Shown one piece after another: positions 1 through 6,822 of a stretch of DNA of 20,128 bases. The stretch is from assembly GCA_044346445.1 (NCBI GenBank), contig JBIIZD010000051.1, forward strand, positions 1 through 20,128. Reading direction: 5' to 3'. Source of the DNA: CAISGS01 sp044346445. Its GTDB lineage: Bacteria > Pseudomonadota > Alphaproteobacteria > Caulobacterales > Caulobacteraceae. Within the stretch, counting starts at the first letter, position 1, and each line of letters begins with the position of its first letter. The notes beneath the pieces were generated by a model. That model saw only the letters and a list, made by a program, of their open reading frames with translations, was not told the origin of the DNA and did no database searches. The position numbers and the translations under genes were made by a program.

Positions 1-489
1 CATGACGAGGTGCGCGAGGCCAATAGGCTGCTGCGCGAGGCGGGTCTGAACCTCAATTATCATGGGTTTGTTGAGGGCACGGATCTGGCCAAGGGGACGG
101 TTGATGTCGTGGTCACAGACGGCTTTACCGGCAATATTGCGCTGAAAACCGCAGAAGGCATGGCCAGATTCTTTGCCGGTGAGATGCGCCTTGCCCTAAC
201 GGCCAGCCCCTTATCCATGCTCGGTGCCCTTTTGGCCTCAAGCGGATTGAGGAAGATGCGCGCCAAGCTAGACCCTAGCTCTGTCAATGGCGGCCCATTG
301 CTTGGCCTCAATGGCGTTGTGGTCAAGAGCCATGGTAGCAGCGATGCCAAGGGCTTTGCGAATGCGATCAAGGTCGCCGCCAGTCTGGCGAGAAGTGGCT
401 ATGCCGAAGAAATTTCGGCTAAGATCAATCATCTCGAATCCGTCCTACACGCTGAACCTCAATTGCCCCCTTCGGAAGCCCAGGCATGA
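1..489 (+). CDS. plsX: Phosphate acyltransferase PlsX, C-terminal part
   Basis: This is the 3' end of plsX, open at the window edge; the reading frame runs from base 1 and 162 residues are visible. PlsX makes acyl-phosphate from acyl-ACP for the PlsY step of membrane phospholipid synthesis and is a peripheral, membrane-associated enzyme. Family-typical stretches are visible: the entry HDEVREANRLL, FVEGTDL, VVVTDGFTGNIALKTAEG and a C-terminal GLNGVVVKSHGSSDAKGFANAI block. The stop TGA at 487-489 overlaps the ATG of fabH by four bases, which suggests translational coupling; plsX-fabH is a classic bacterial pair. The N-terminal half lies outside the window, so nothing can be said about its start or promoter. 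The extension after the last conserved helix is short and Pro/Glu-rich. Confidence 0.95.
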   Translation, partial: HDEVREANRLLREAGLNLNYHGFVEGTDLAKGTVDVVVTDGFTGNIALKTAEGMARFFAGEMRLALTASPLSMLGALLASSGLRKMRAKLDPSSVNGGPLLGLNGVVVKSHGSSDAKGFANAIKVAASLARSGYAEEISAKINHLESVLHAEPQLPPSEAQA

Positions 490-1469
490 CCAACCCGATC
501 TTGCGCAGCGTAGTGACCGGGGTAGGCGGCTATCTGCCCGACGATGTTGTCACCAATGCCGAACTCGCAAAAACGGTCGATACCAGTGATGAATGGATCG
601 TCGAGCGCACGGGGATTCGCCAAAGGCACAGGGCCGCCGAGGGGCAATACACCTCCGATCTGGCGACACAGGCGGCGCTCAAGGCCCTAAGCGCTGCTGG
701 CCGAACGGCTCAGGATGTTGATCTGATCATTGTGGCAACCACCACGCCGGACCTGACCTTTCCATCGGTTGCGACCATGGTTCAAGCCAAGATTGGTGCA
801 CCGGTCGGGATTGCCTTCGATGTTCAGGCGGTCTGCTCTGGGTTTGTTTATGCCTTGTCCGTTGCGGATGGTTTTGTCGCGCGTGGGCTGGCCAAGTGCG
901 CCTTGGTCATTGGGGCTGAGACCATGACCCGCTTGATGGACTGGAGCGATCGCGGCACCTGCGTGCTGTTTGGCGATGGGGCAGGGGCTGTGGTGGTGGA
1001 GGGCCAGCTCGGTGACGGCACGACCGCCGATCGAGGCCTGCTCGGCTTTAGCCTGCGTGCCGACGGCACAAAGCTTGATCTGCTCTTTGTCGATGGCGGC
1101 CCCTCAACCACCGGAACGACCGGCAAGTTGCGGATGCTGGGCAATCAGGTTTTCCGTCAAGCCGTGATCAATATTTCCGAGGCCATTGAATTGTCGGCCG
1201 CCGCAGCGGGCGTGTCGATCGCGCAGATTGACTGGTTCGTACCGCACCAGGCCAATCAAAGGATTCTTGAAGGTGTGGCCCGTCGCATCGGGCTTGATGA
1301 GCATAAGGTCATATCGACCGTTGCGATCCATGCCAATACATCGGCCGCCTCAATCCCGTTGGCTTTGGCGCATGGCATAGAGGATGGCCGGATCAAGCCT
1401 GGACACATGGTGTTGCTTGAGGCCATGGGCGGCGGCCTGACCTGGGGCGCTTGTGTATTGCGACTTTAG
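486..1469 (+). CDS. fabH: Beta-ketoacyl-ACP synthase III (FabH)
   Basis: FabH condenses acetyl-CoA with malonyl-ACP to start type II fatty acid synthesis in the cytoplasm. The 327-residue product has the usual family length. The catalytic triad is visible: Cys117 in AVCSGF, His254 in VPHQAN and Asn284 in HANTS. Also typical are the N-terminal DEWIVERTGI block, LFGDGAGAVV near residue 161 and the C-terminal GGGLTWGA. The ATG at 486 overlaps the plsX stop (ATGA), and the protein begins directly with the conserved TGVGGYLP strand, so this start fits. The gene ends with TAG, showing that amber is used as a normal stop here. A 91-bp gap separates it from ihfA. Confidence 0.97.
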   Translation: MTNPILRSVVTGVGGYLPDDVVTNAELAKTVDTSDEWIVERTGIRQRHRAAEGQYTSDLATQAALKALSAAGRTAQDVDLIIVATTTPDLTFPSVATMVQAKIGAPVGIAFDVQAVCSGFVYALSVADGFVARGLAKCALVIGAETMTRLMDWSDRGTCVLFGDGAGAVVVEGQLGDGTTADRGLLGFSLRADGTKLDLLFVDGGPSTTGTTGKLRMLGNQVFRQAVINISEAIELSAAAAGVSIAQIDWFVPHQANQRILEGVARRIGLDEHKVISTVAIHANTSAASIPLALAHGIEDGRIKPGHMVLLEAMGGGLTWGACVLRL

Positions 1470-1560
1470 ATATCCGGTGTTTTAATACGTCTAACCCTTT
1501 GACTTGCGCAGCTTGTCGAGGCAATGAGAAGACTGCAACTAAGATGTGGGGGCATCGCTT

Positions 1561-1863
1561 ATGAAGACTGAGACACTGACGCGCGCTGATCTATGTGAAG
1601 CTGTTCATCTGGAAGTGGGCCTGACCCGCCAGGATGGCTCCGTTTTGGTCGAACGTACGCTTGATCTGGTGGCCGAAGCGCTTGAGGCGGGGCAAACTGT
1701 GAAACTGTCTGGCTTTGGGGTCTTTCAGGTCCGTGCCAAGCGCGAGCGTCTAGGGCGCAATCCAAAGACGGGCGAACCGGCGACCATTAATCCGCGCCGG
1801 GTGATCGGTTTTCGGGCATCTCAGGTGATCAAGGCGCGAATTGACAAGGCCTTGGGCCGCTAA
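1561..1863 (+). CDS. ihfA: Integration host factor subunit alpha
   Basis: IhfA pairs with IhfB to form the DNA-bending nucleoid protein that shapes promoters, recombination sites and replication origins. The product is 100 residues, the normal size. It shows LTRADLCEAVHLEVGL at the N-terminus, the GFGVFQVRAK core, and the arm RNPKTGEP with the DNA-intercalating proline at residue 68, followed by the IGFRASQ strand. The ATG at 1561 is preferred over the in-frame GTG at 1546, because family members begin shortly before the LTRADL motif and a G-rich stretch (GTGGGGG, 1546-1552) sits upstream at a workable distance. A TTGACT at 1499-1504 could be a -35 element, but no convincing -10 follows. The fabH-ihfA-merR order is common in alphaproteobacteria. 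Confidence 0.95.
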   Translation: MKTETLTRADLCEAVHLEVGLTRQDGSVLVERTLDLVAEALEAGQTVKLSGFGVFQVRAKRERLGRNPKTGEPATINPRRVIGFRASQVIKARIDKALGR

Positions 1864-1877
1864 TTCAGGGGTTGGAT

Positions 1878-2288
1878 ATGTCCAAGGGGCCAGAGGCCTT
1901 CCGCACCATATCCGAGGCCGCCGAAGCGATCGGCGTGCCGCAACATGTCCTGCGATTTTGGGAAACCAAGTTCTCCTTCATCAGGCCGATGAAGCGCGCT
2001 GGCGGGCGGCGTTTTTACCGTCCGCAAGATATTGTCATGTTGCGCGGCATTCAGGCACTTTTGCACCGCGATGGCTATACGATCCGGGGTGTTGGCCTCT
2101 TATATCGCGAGCATGGTATTCAGCGCATTCTTGCAGCCAGTGATGGGCAGGTCCACGCGCCCCCTGCGGCGATTGCCGATCATGACATAGACCCCGGCCA
2201 AGCCATGGCGCCGAATGTTTTACAGCGCACGGTGGAGGCCCTGGCTGAGGCCAAGGCCCGGCTCGACAAGGTTCTGGACCCGTCCTGA
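1878..2288 (+). CDS. MerR-type helix-turn-helix regulator
   Basis: This is a 136-residue DNA-binding protein of the MerR superfamily. The N-terminal winged helix covers about residues 8-76: ISEAAEAIGVPQHVLRFWE is the helix-turn-helix, GGRRFYRPQD the wing, and MLRGIQALLHRDGYTIRG the following helices. The C-terminal part (about 95-136) is short, with a likely helix at 113-133, and lacks an obvious Cys cluster or ligand domain, so no effector can be named. The ATG at 1878 is chosen over TTG at 1872 because AGGGG at 1867-1871 is well placed for it. It starts 14 bases after the ihfA stop and is probably co-transcribed. Family assignment is firm; the regulated target is unknown. Confidence 0.88.
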   Translation: MSKGPEAFRTISEAAEAIGVPQHVLRFWETKFSFIRPMKRAGGRRFYRPQDIVMLRGIQALLHRDGYTIRGVGLLYREHGIQRILAASDGQVHAPPAAIADHDIDPGQAMAPNVLQRTVEALAEAKARLDKVLDPS

Positions 2289-2372
2289 GGCGAAGTTTTG
2301 CCCCCAATCCGATTTGACAAGATTTGCGATTGCGGCGCGCTCTTAGCCTGCCTATAAGGCTCGCTCTTCTGT

Positions 2373-2449
<77 letters not shown>

Positions 2450-2464
2450 GAAGATTTAAACGCC

Positions 2465-2662
2465 CTAATCCTCCTTGCCCATCCAGGTCAGGAGCGGGAT
2501 CAGCGGTATACCCCAGCCAATGCCAACCACAGTATAATAGATCGCCTTGACAAGGATCAGGTCTGGCAAGAGACCGCCTATGGTCGTGGCTAGGGCGATA
2601 TAGCCCGCCAAAAAAACCAATATGCCAAGGCCGCCAATAATCTTCTTGATCCGGGGTTTCAT
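2465..2662 (-). CDS. DUF2842 family small membrane protein
   Basis: This is a 65-residue reverse-strand protein with two predicted membrane spans (about residues 8-30 and 38-60), a basic N-terminus (MKPRIKKIIG) and the ending LLTWMGKED. Size, two-helix layout and the tryptophan/methionine near the end match the DUF2842 proteins found widely in alphaproteobacteria, often near heme or respiratory genes; their function is unknown. The internal ATG (2660-2662) is chosen because the longer frame adds 25 residues rich in Arg/Cys that look non-coding. It ends with TAG, converges on tRNA-Pro and diverges from ctaA across 141 bp. A link to heme A synthesis or cytochrome oxidase assembly is only an inference from position. 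Confidence 0.72.
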   Translation of the reverse strand: MKPRIKKIIGGLGILVFLAGYIALATTIGGLLPDLILVKAIYYTVVGIGWGIPLIPLLTWMGKED

Positions 2663-2803
2663 AAATATTCCATTACAGGACAAATCGCAAAAAGGCCTCG
2701 CCCTATGACACAGGCGCGACCTCGCGTCACGGGGCATGGACGCCAGCGCCCTGTCGGTCTAGGTCCTTTTGTGTCAAATCTCCTCAGGGAAAGCGGCCTA
2801 TCG

Positions 2804-3835
2804 ATGTTTTCTTCGCCCCGTTCTGATCGCTCGCGCCTGGTCGCAGCCTGGCTGTTGTTTATGGTCTGTCTGGTTTTGGCCATGGTGGTGGTTGGTGGGG
2901 CGACGCGCCTGACTGGCTCTGGCCTGTCCATTACCGAATGGAAGCCGGTCACAGGGGTTTTGCCACCGCTTAATGCCCAGGCCTGGGCCATAGAATTTGC
3001 CAAATACCAGGCCATTCCGCAGTACCAACTGATCAATAAGGGCATGGGCCTTGAGGCGTTCAAGGTGCTGTTTTGGTGGGAGTGGGCGCACCGTTTGCTC
3101 GGCCGCCTTATAGGCGCAGCCTTTGCCCTGCCGTTTGTCCTGTTGCTCGTTCTGAAACAGATACCGCGCCGCTTGATCTGGCGGTGCTGGGCCTTGCTGG
3201 GTCTGGGCGGACTTCAGGGTCTGGTCGGCTGGTGGATGGTGGCCAGTGGCCTAGTCGACCGGGTCTCGGTTGCGCCTGAGCGGTTGACCGTGCATCTGGG
3301 CTTGGCGCTGCTCTTGTTCATGGGGCTGATCTGGACGGCGCTGGAAGCGGCCTATGGCGAGGCTAGGGCACCGCACCGCCGATCAGCATGGCCGCTGGCG
3401 GCGGCGGCGCTATTGGGGTTTGTCTATCTGCAAAGCCTGCTTGGCGCACTGGTTGCGGGCAATCATGCTGGTCTGATTTATAATGACTGGCCGCTGATGA
3501 ATGGCCAGTTCTTCCCCAAGGACTATACAGCCGGGCAGGGGTTCTGGCCGTTCCATGCCCAGGCCGCGGTTCAGTTTCATCACCGTATGGGGGCCTATAT
3601 CCTGCTTGGCCTTAGCCTTGCCTTTGCCGCCCCTGGGGTAAGGTCTCAGAGGCTGGCCTCCACCGCCAAGGGGCTGGCTGTCCTCTTGGCCAGTCTGGTG
3701 GTTTTGCAAGCCGGTTTTGGCATTGCGACCCTGATGGCGCGGGTCCCGGTCTGGATGGGGATTGTGCACCAGGCAGGGGCTGCGCTGGTGCTGGCCGCGG
3801 CGGTGGTGCTCGCCTGGCGGGCGCGGCGGGCCTAA
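2804..3835 (+). CDS. ctaA: Heme A synthase, COX15/CtaA family
   Basis: This membrane enzyme converts heme O to heme A for aa3-type cytochrome oxidases. The 343-residue product has about eight hydrophobic spans. The family's heme-ligand histidines are visible: His96 in EWAHRLLGR (with Glu93), His164 in VHLGLAL, His259/His260 in FHHRMGAYI and His322 in VHQAGAAL. Also diagnostic are GGATRLTGSGLSITEWKPV near residue 31 and AGNHAGLIYNDWPLMNG near 218. The start at ATG 2804 places SDRSR and the first span as in relatives, with AGGGAAAG at 2786-2793 upstream. The frame stays open back to 2705 and a GTG at 2771 is an alternative start. The gene stands alone and ends at a terminator about 35 bases downstream. 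Confidence 0.93.
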   Translation: MFSSPRSDRSRLVAAWLLFMVCLVLAMVVVGGATRLTGSGLSITEWKPVTGVLPPLNAQAWAIEFAKYQAIPQYQLINKGMGLEAFKVLFWWEWAHRLLGRLIGAAFALPFVLLLVLKQIPRRLIWRCWALLGLGGLQGLVGWWMVASGLVDRVSVAPERLTVHLGLALLLFMGLIWTALEAAYGEARAPHRRSAWPLAAAALLGFVYLQSLLGALVAGNHAGLIYNDWPLMNGQFFPKDYTAGQGFWPFHAQAAVQFHHRMGAYILLGLSLAFAAPGVRSQRLASTAKGLAVLLASLVVLQAGFGIATLMARVPVWMGIVHQAGAALVLAAAVVLAWRARRA

Positions 3836-3869
3836 AAAGCGTATGGTATTATTTTACCTTAACGCAAAT

Positions 3870-3893
3870 TTCCTTATCTAATAAGGGATTTTT
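3870..3893 (+). terminator. Rho-independent terminator after ctaA
   Basis: An 8-bp stem, TTCCTTAT paired with ATAAGGGA (one G-U pair), closes a 3-nt CTA loop and is followed directly by TTTTT at 3889-3893. It lies 35 bases after the ctaA stop and separates that gene from rplM-rpsI. The stem is AT-rich and the loop small, so efficiency may be modest. Confidence 0.65.
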
Positions 3894-4001
3894 GCCAAGG
3901 CTTGAATCTATGTATTGACAGGGTTGGGGCTGGCTTGTAGCAGCAGCCCTCAATCCGGTGGCGCCGATTTTTGGCCTATCGCAATACAATGGACCTGTCC
4001 C

Positions 4002-4478
4002 ATGACGACCAAGACTACGGTTTCCCTGAAGCCGGCGGACGTCGAGAAGAAGTGGATCTTGATTGATGCCCAAGACGCCGTTGTTGGCCGTCTGGCAACC
4101 TTCATCGCCATGCGTCTTCGCGGCAAGCATCGCCCCGACTATACACCCAATGTCGATTGCGGCGACTTTGTCGTTGTGATCAATGCCGACAAGGTCAAGC
4201 TGACCGGCCGTAAGCTGGAGCAAAAGACCTATTACTGGCACACCGGCCACCCCGGCGGCATTAAGGAACGCACAGCAGGCAATATCCTGTCCGGCAAGTT
4301 CCCAGAGCGCGTGCTTGAAAAGGCCGTCGAGCGCATGCTGCCCAAGGAAAGCCCCTTGGCCCGTCGCCAAATGACCCACCTGCGCATTTATAACAGCGCT
4401 GAACACCCGCATGAAGCTCAGAACCCGCAGGTTATTGCCTTTGCGGGCCTGAATTCTAAGAACACCCGGAGCGCATAA
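4002..4478 (+). CDS. rplM: 50S ribosomal protein uL13 (L13)
   Basis: L13 is an early-assembling large-subunit protein that binds 23S rRNA. The product is 158 residues, slightly longer than the roughly 142 of E. coli, as is usual in alphaproteobacteria. Clear family blocks are KKWILIDAQDAVVGRLA at about residue 15, MRLRGKHRPDYTPNVDCGD, INADKVKLTGRK, YYWHTGHPGGIKERTA and the late AEHPHEAQNPQ. The ATG at 4002 is chosen because the upstream extension back to 3915 has no family match. A TTGACA at 3915-3920 is a possible -35, with only a poor -10 (around 3938). Three bases separate its stop from rpsI, so the two are one transcript, the usual rplM-rpsI pair. Confidence 0.97.
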   Translation: MTTKTTVSLKPADVEKKWILIDAQDAVVGRLATFIAMRLRGKHRPDYTPNVDCGDFVVVINADKVKLTGRKLEQKTYYWHTGHPGGIKERTAGNILSGKFPERVLEKAVERMLPKESPLARRQMTHLRIYNSAEHPHEAQNPQVIAFAGLNSKNTRSA

Positions 4479-4481
4479 GCC

Positions 4482-4952
4482 ATGACCGAAGCTCAAGGTT
4501 TTGACGCCCTGCAAAGCTTGTCCTCGAACCCGGTCGAAGCCCCGGTTCAGCCCAAGATTGATGCCCAGGGCCGCGCCTATGCCACCGGCAAGCGCTAGAA
4601 CGCCATTGCTCGCGTCTGGATCAAGCCCGGCAAGGGTGCGATCACGATCAATGGCCGTGACCAGACCATCTATTTTGCTCGCCCCGTGCTGCGCATGATG
4701 ATTGCCCAGCCCTTGCAAGTGACTGATCGTCTTGGCCAGTTTGACGTCATTGTCACGGTCGAGGGCTCGGGCCTGTCCGGCCAGGCGGGCGCTGTGCGTC
4801 ACGGCCTGTCCAAGGCCCTGACCTATTACGAACCCGGCCTGCGCACCCTGTTGAAGCCCCACGGCTTCCTGACCCGCGATAGCCGCGTCGTTGAGCGCAA
4901 AAAGTACGGCAAGGCCAAGGCCCGCCGCAGCTTCCAGTTCTCGAAGCGTTAA
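4482..4952 (+). pseudogene. rpsI: 30S ribosomal protein uS9 (S9) with in-frame TAG at codon 39
   Basis: The whole S9 gene is present in one frame (157 codons from ATG 4482 to TAA 4950-4952), but codon 39 (4596-4598) is TAG. It lies inside the conserved block normally reading TGKRKNAIARV, at the lysine, so one base change (AAG to TAG) explains it. Everything after it is intact: ARVWIKPGKG, the GLSGQAGAVRHGLSKAL region, TRDSRVVERKKYG, and the C-terminal FSKR that reaches toward P-site tRNA. Translation stopping at 39 would give a 38-residue fragment without any S9 fold. A restart at the in-frame GTG 4686 would lose the first half of the fold. S9 is near-universal, so a base error, another rpsI copy or a suppressor tRNA must be considered. 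The frame is certain; its functional state is not. Confidence 0.9.
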
Positions 4953-4985
4953 TACGAAAAGTCTGTCTTTCGTTCAAAATTCAGG

Positions 4986-5013
4986 GGGTTGCGAGAAATC
5001 GCAGCCCTTTTTT
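4986..5013 (+). terminator. Rho-independent terminator after rpsI
   Basis: A 9-bp stem, GGGTTGCGA with TCGCAGCCC (one G-U pair), is closed by a GAAA tetraloop and followed by six T residues (5008-5013). It sits 33 bases after the rpsI stop and ends the rplM-rpsI transcript. Confidence 0.92.
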
Positions 5014-5051
5014 GTAACCGCTAAAGGGGTGGTCAATAAGGATACCTCGGT

Positions 5052-5369
5052 ATGGAAGACAACATGGACGGCGACGATCTTTTTGAACTGATTTTTGCAG
5101 AAATCAAATATACGGGTGAATACCCTGACGAACACTTAGCGATTGTTGATCTGATTGAGAGCTGTTTTGCCGATACCCAGTCTGGCCTTCAAGGGGATTC
5201 ATGGATTTGGATCATGGATGGCGGCGAAAGGGTGAAGATCGACACCTTTTCGTCAATGCGGCACCAGGTTAAGTCCCGTAAGGATGGCCCTCACGTCCAA
5301 AAGGTGATCAATGTGCTCCGCGCCAAATACGAGGTGGTGGCATTGGACGAGCCTGAGCGCGTATGGTAG
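5052..5369 (+). CDS. Uncharacterised acidic 105-residue protein
   Basis: I do not recognise this protein. It is 105 residues, acidic at the N-terminus (MEDNMDGDDLFELIF), soluble-looking, with no signal peptide or membrane span. Features are a helical start (about 8-20), a second likely helix (27-42), a WIWIMDGGERVKIDTF strand pair (51-66) and a basic helix (70-92: MRHQVKSRKDG, VQKVINVLRAKY). A strong AAGGA at 5038-5042 lies nine bases before ATG 5052, supporting translation; ATG 5064 is a second choice. It stands between two terminators (ending rpsI and preceding argC), so it is probably a single-gene transcript. The alternating hydrophobic/charged pattern looks like a real folded protein, but no function can be assigned. 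Confidence 0.72.
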   Translation: MEDNMDGDDLFELIFAEIKYTGEYPDEHLAIVDLIESCFADTQSGLQGDSWIWIMDGGERVKIDTFSSMRHQVKSRKDGPHVQKVINVLRAKYEVVALDEPERVW

Positions 5370-5466
5370 GCCCTTGAGGGCTGGGTCTCGTAAAGCCCGC
5401 CGCTGCCAAACTTCGGCACTGTGTCGCCTGGGCGTTAGGATCAGATCGCCGTTTGGCTGTCAGAAG
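5370..5466 (+). other. Structured spacer before argC, possible 3' UTR or small RNA
   Basis: A non-coding 97-bp stretch lies between the hypothetical gene and the next terminator. GCCAAAC (5405-5411) pairs perfectly with GTTTGGC (5451-5457), enclosing a smaller GGC/GCC hairpin. With the terminator at 5467-5495 it could form a structured 3' end or a small RNA. It does not make a tRNA cloverleaf. The evidence is the pairing only. Confidence 0.25.
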
Positions 5467-5495
5467 GGCGCTTCGGTTTTCCGAGGCGCCTTTTT
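5467..5495 (+). terminator. Rho-independent terminator just upstream of argC
   Basis: A 10-bp stem, GGCGCTTCGG with CCGAGGCGCC (one G-U pair), has a TTTT loop and is followed by TTTTT (5491-5495). It ends only 17 bases before the argC ATG, so argC must either be transcribed from a start inside this gap or by read-through past the hairpin. Confidence 0.88.
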
Positions 5496-5512
5496 CATGT
5501 AAGGATCAGGGC

Positions 5513-6463
5513 ATGACCCATAAGGTATTCATAGACGGCGAGGTTGGCACGACGGGCTTGCAGATCCGGGCGCGGCTTGCGGGCCGAACCGATCTGTCCT
5601 TGATTTCCTTGAGCGAGGCGCACCGCAAGGATAATAGCGCCCGGGCTGATGCGCTTAATTGCGCCGATGCGGTGATCTTGTGCTTGCCGGATAATGCGGC
5701 GCGCGAGGCTGTTGGCATGATTGATAATCACACCACCCGAGTGATCGATGCCTCGACCGCCTACAGAACCGCGCCGGACTGGACCTATGGCTTTGCTGAA
5801 ATGGCGGCTGGCCAGAGCGAGGCCATAGCCAATGCCGCGCGGGTGTCTAACCCCGGCTGTTTTCCTACCGGCTTTATCGGCTTGATGCGGCCCCTGATCG
5901 CGGCGGGATTGGTTCCGGCTGATTGGCCTGTGACGGTCAATGCCGTGTCGGGTTATAGCGGCGGCGGCAAGGCCATGATTGCCGAATTTGAGGACGAGAC
6001 CGCAGACAATTTCACCCGCGTGCCCTATCGGATCTATGGCTTGGGCCTAGAGCACAAGCATGTGGATGAGATGCAGGTCCATGCGCAGCTAACGGGCAGG
6101 CCGCTGTTTGCCCCTTCGGTGGGACGCTATGCCCAAGGCATGATGGTCGAGGTGCCCTTACAGCTTTGGGCCATGCCCGGCCTGCCGACGCCGCAACAAT
6201 TGCATGAGGCCTTGTCGGCGGCCTATGCCGGGGCGCGGTTCGTCAAGGTGGCGTCTTTGCAAGAGACGCAAGCGATGGCGACCCTCGATCCCGAAGGCTT
6301 GAATGGGACCAACCTGATGAAGCTCTATGTGTTTGGCAATGCCGCCAAGGGCCAGGTAAGGCTTGTGGCCCTGCTTGACAATCTCGGCAAGGGCGCGTCC
6401 GGCGCAGCCGTTCAGAACCTAAATCTAATGCTTGGCCAAGACGAGGACGAAGGCCTGATCTAA
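5513..6463 (+). CDS. argC: N-acetyl-gamma-glutamyl-phosphate reductase, short type
   Basis: ArgC reduces N-acetylglutamyl-phosphate to the semialdehyde with NADPH, the third step of arginine synthesis. The product has 316 residues, the length of the short (type 2) enzymes of alphaproteobacteria. The NADP loop is VFIDGEVGTTG at residues 5-15, the catalytic cysteine is Cys116 in SNPGCFPTG, and VNAVSGYSGGGK, GLGLEHKHVDE and the C-terminal DNLGKGASGAAVQNLNLM are all family hallmarks. AAGGA at 5501-5505 supports ATG 5513; the frame is open further upstream but through the terminator hairpin. The rplM-rpsI-argC neighbourhood is common in the group, though here an extra gene and two terminators intervene. 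rpoB follows after a 359-bp gap. Confidence 0.95.
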   Translation: MTHKVFIDGEVGTTGLQIRARLAGRTDLSLISLSEAHRKDNSARADALNCADAVILCLPDNAAREAVGMIDNHTTRVIDASTAYRTAPDWTYGFAEMAAGQSEAIANAARVSNPGCFPTGFIGLMRPLIAAGLVPADWPVTVNAVSGYSGGGKAMIAEFEDETADNFTRVPYRIYGLGLEHKHVDEMQVHAQLTGRPLFAPSVGRYAQGMMVEVPLQLWAMPGLPTPQQLHEALSAAYAGARFVKVASLQETQAMATLDPEGLNGTNLMKLYVFGNAAKGQVRLVALLDNLGKGASGAAVQNLNLMLGQDEDEGLI

Positions 6464-6822
6464 CCGCCGCCGCCGCCGCCCCTCCACCCGCGCTTGCGGG
6501 GCAGGGGGCAGCCGGTCAGGCCTTGACCCCTTCGTTGCCAATCAAAATCTATCCCCCTGCATATTGGCTCTTTCCATCGGGGATAAAACCGCCTAAGGGA
6601 TGCGGCTCGCGAGAGCTTTGTGTGTCGAGTCTTCGGCCGCTGGCGTTCGCGTATACGCCCCGAGGCGCGGTCAGCCGCCCTCCGACCTGCGCGAAGGGGC
6701 GCCCTTGACGCTGTCAGGGGCCATTTCCGGCGTCCGGCGCCTCCTGTTACAGGGAGCGTAAGCCGAGGGCGGATGCCTGGACACACATATTGCGCGGGGA
6801 AACCTGCGCTTAGGGAACATCA
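6464..6822 (+). promoter_or_regulatory. 359-bp non-coding leader of rpoBC
   Basis: No gene is supported here. The stretch begins with a CCG-rich run, then an imperfect hairpin (about 6479-6507, core CCCGC/GCGGG with a GCTT loop). TATCCCC (6550-6556) pairs with GGGGATA (6579-6585) around a 22-nt loop. TTGACC at 6523 and TTGACG at 6705 resemble -35 boxes of the housekeeping sigma factor, but neither has a good -10 at normal spacing. As rpoB needs its own start here, the promoter is probably in this region. AGGGA at 6812-6816 is the rpoB ribosome binding site. Confidence 0.4.

Noticed and set aside
2705..2803. N-terminal extension of ctaA
   Set aside because: The extra 33 residues are Arg/Pro/Gly-rich with no family counterpart, and the first membrane span follows ATG 2804 at the normal distance.
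4596..4598. TAG reassigned to an amino acid genome-wide
   Set aside because: fabH, rpoB and the DUF2842 gene all end at TAG at their normal family lengths, so TAG is a working stop here.
5370..5466. A tRNA or tRNA remnant
   Set aside because: The translated look of this stretch recalled tRNA-derived frames, but no acceptor, D, anticodon and T arms can be folded and the paired segment is only 53 bases long.
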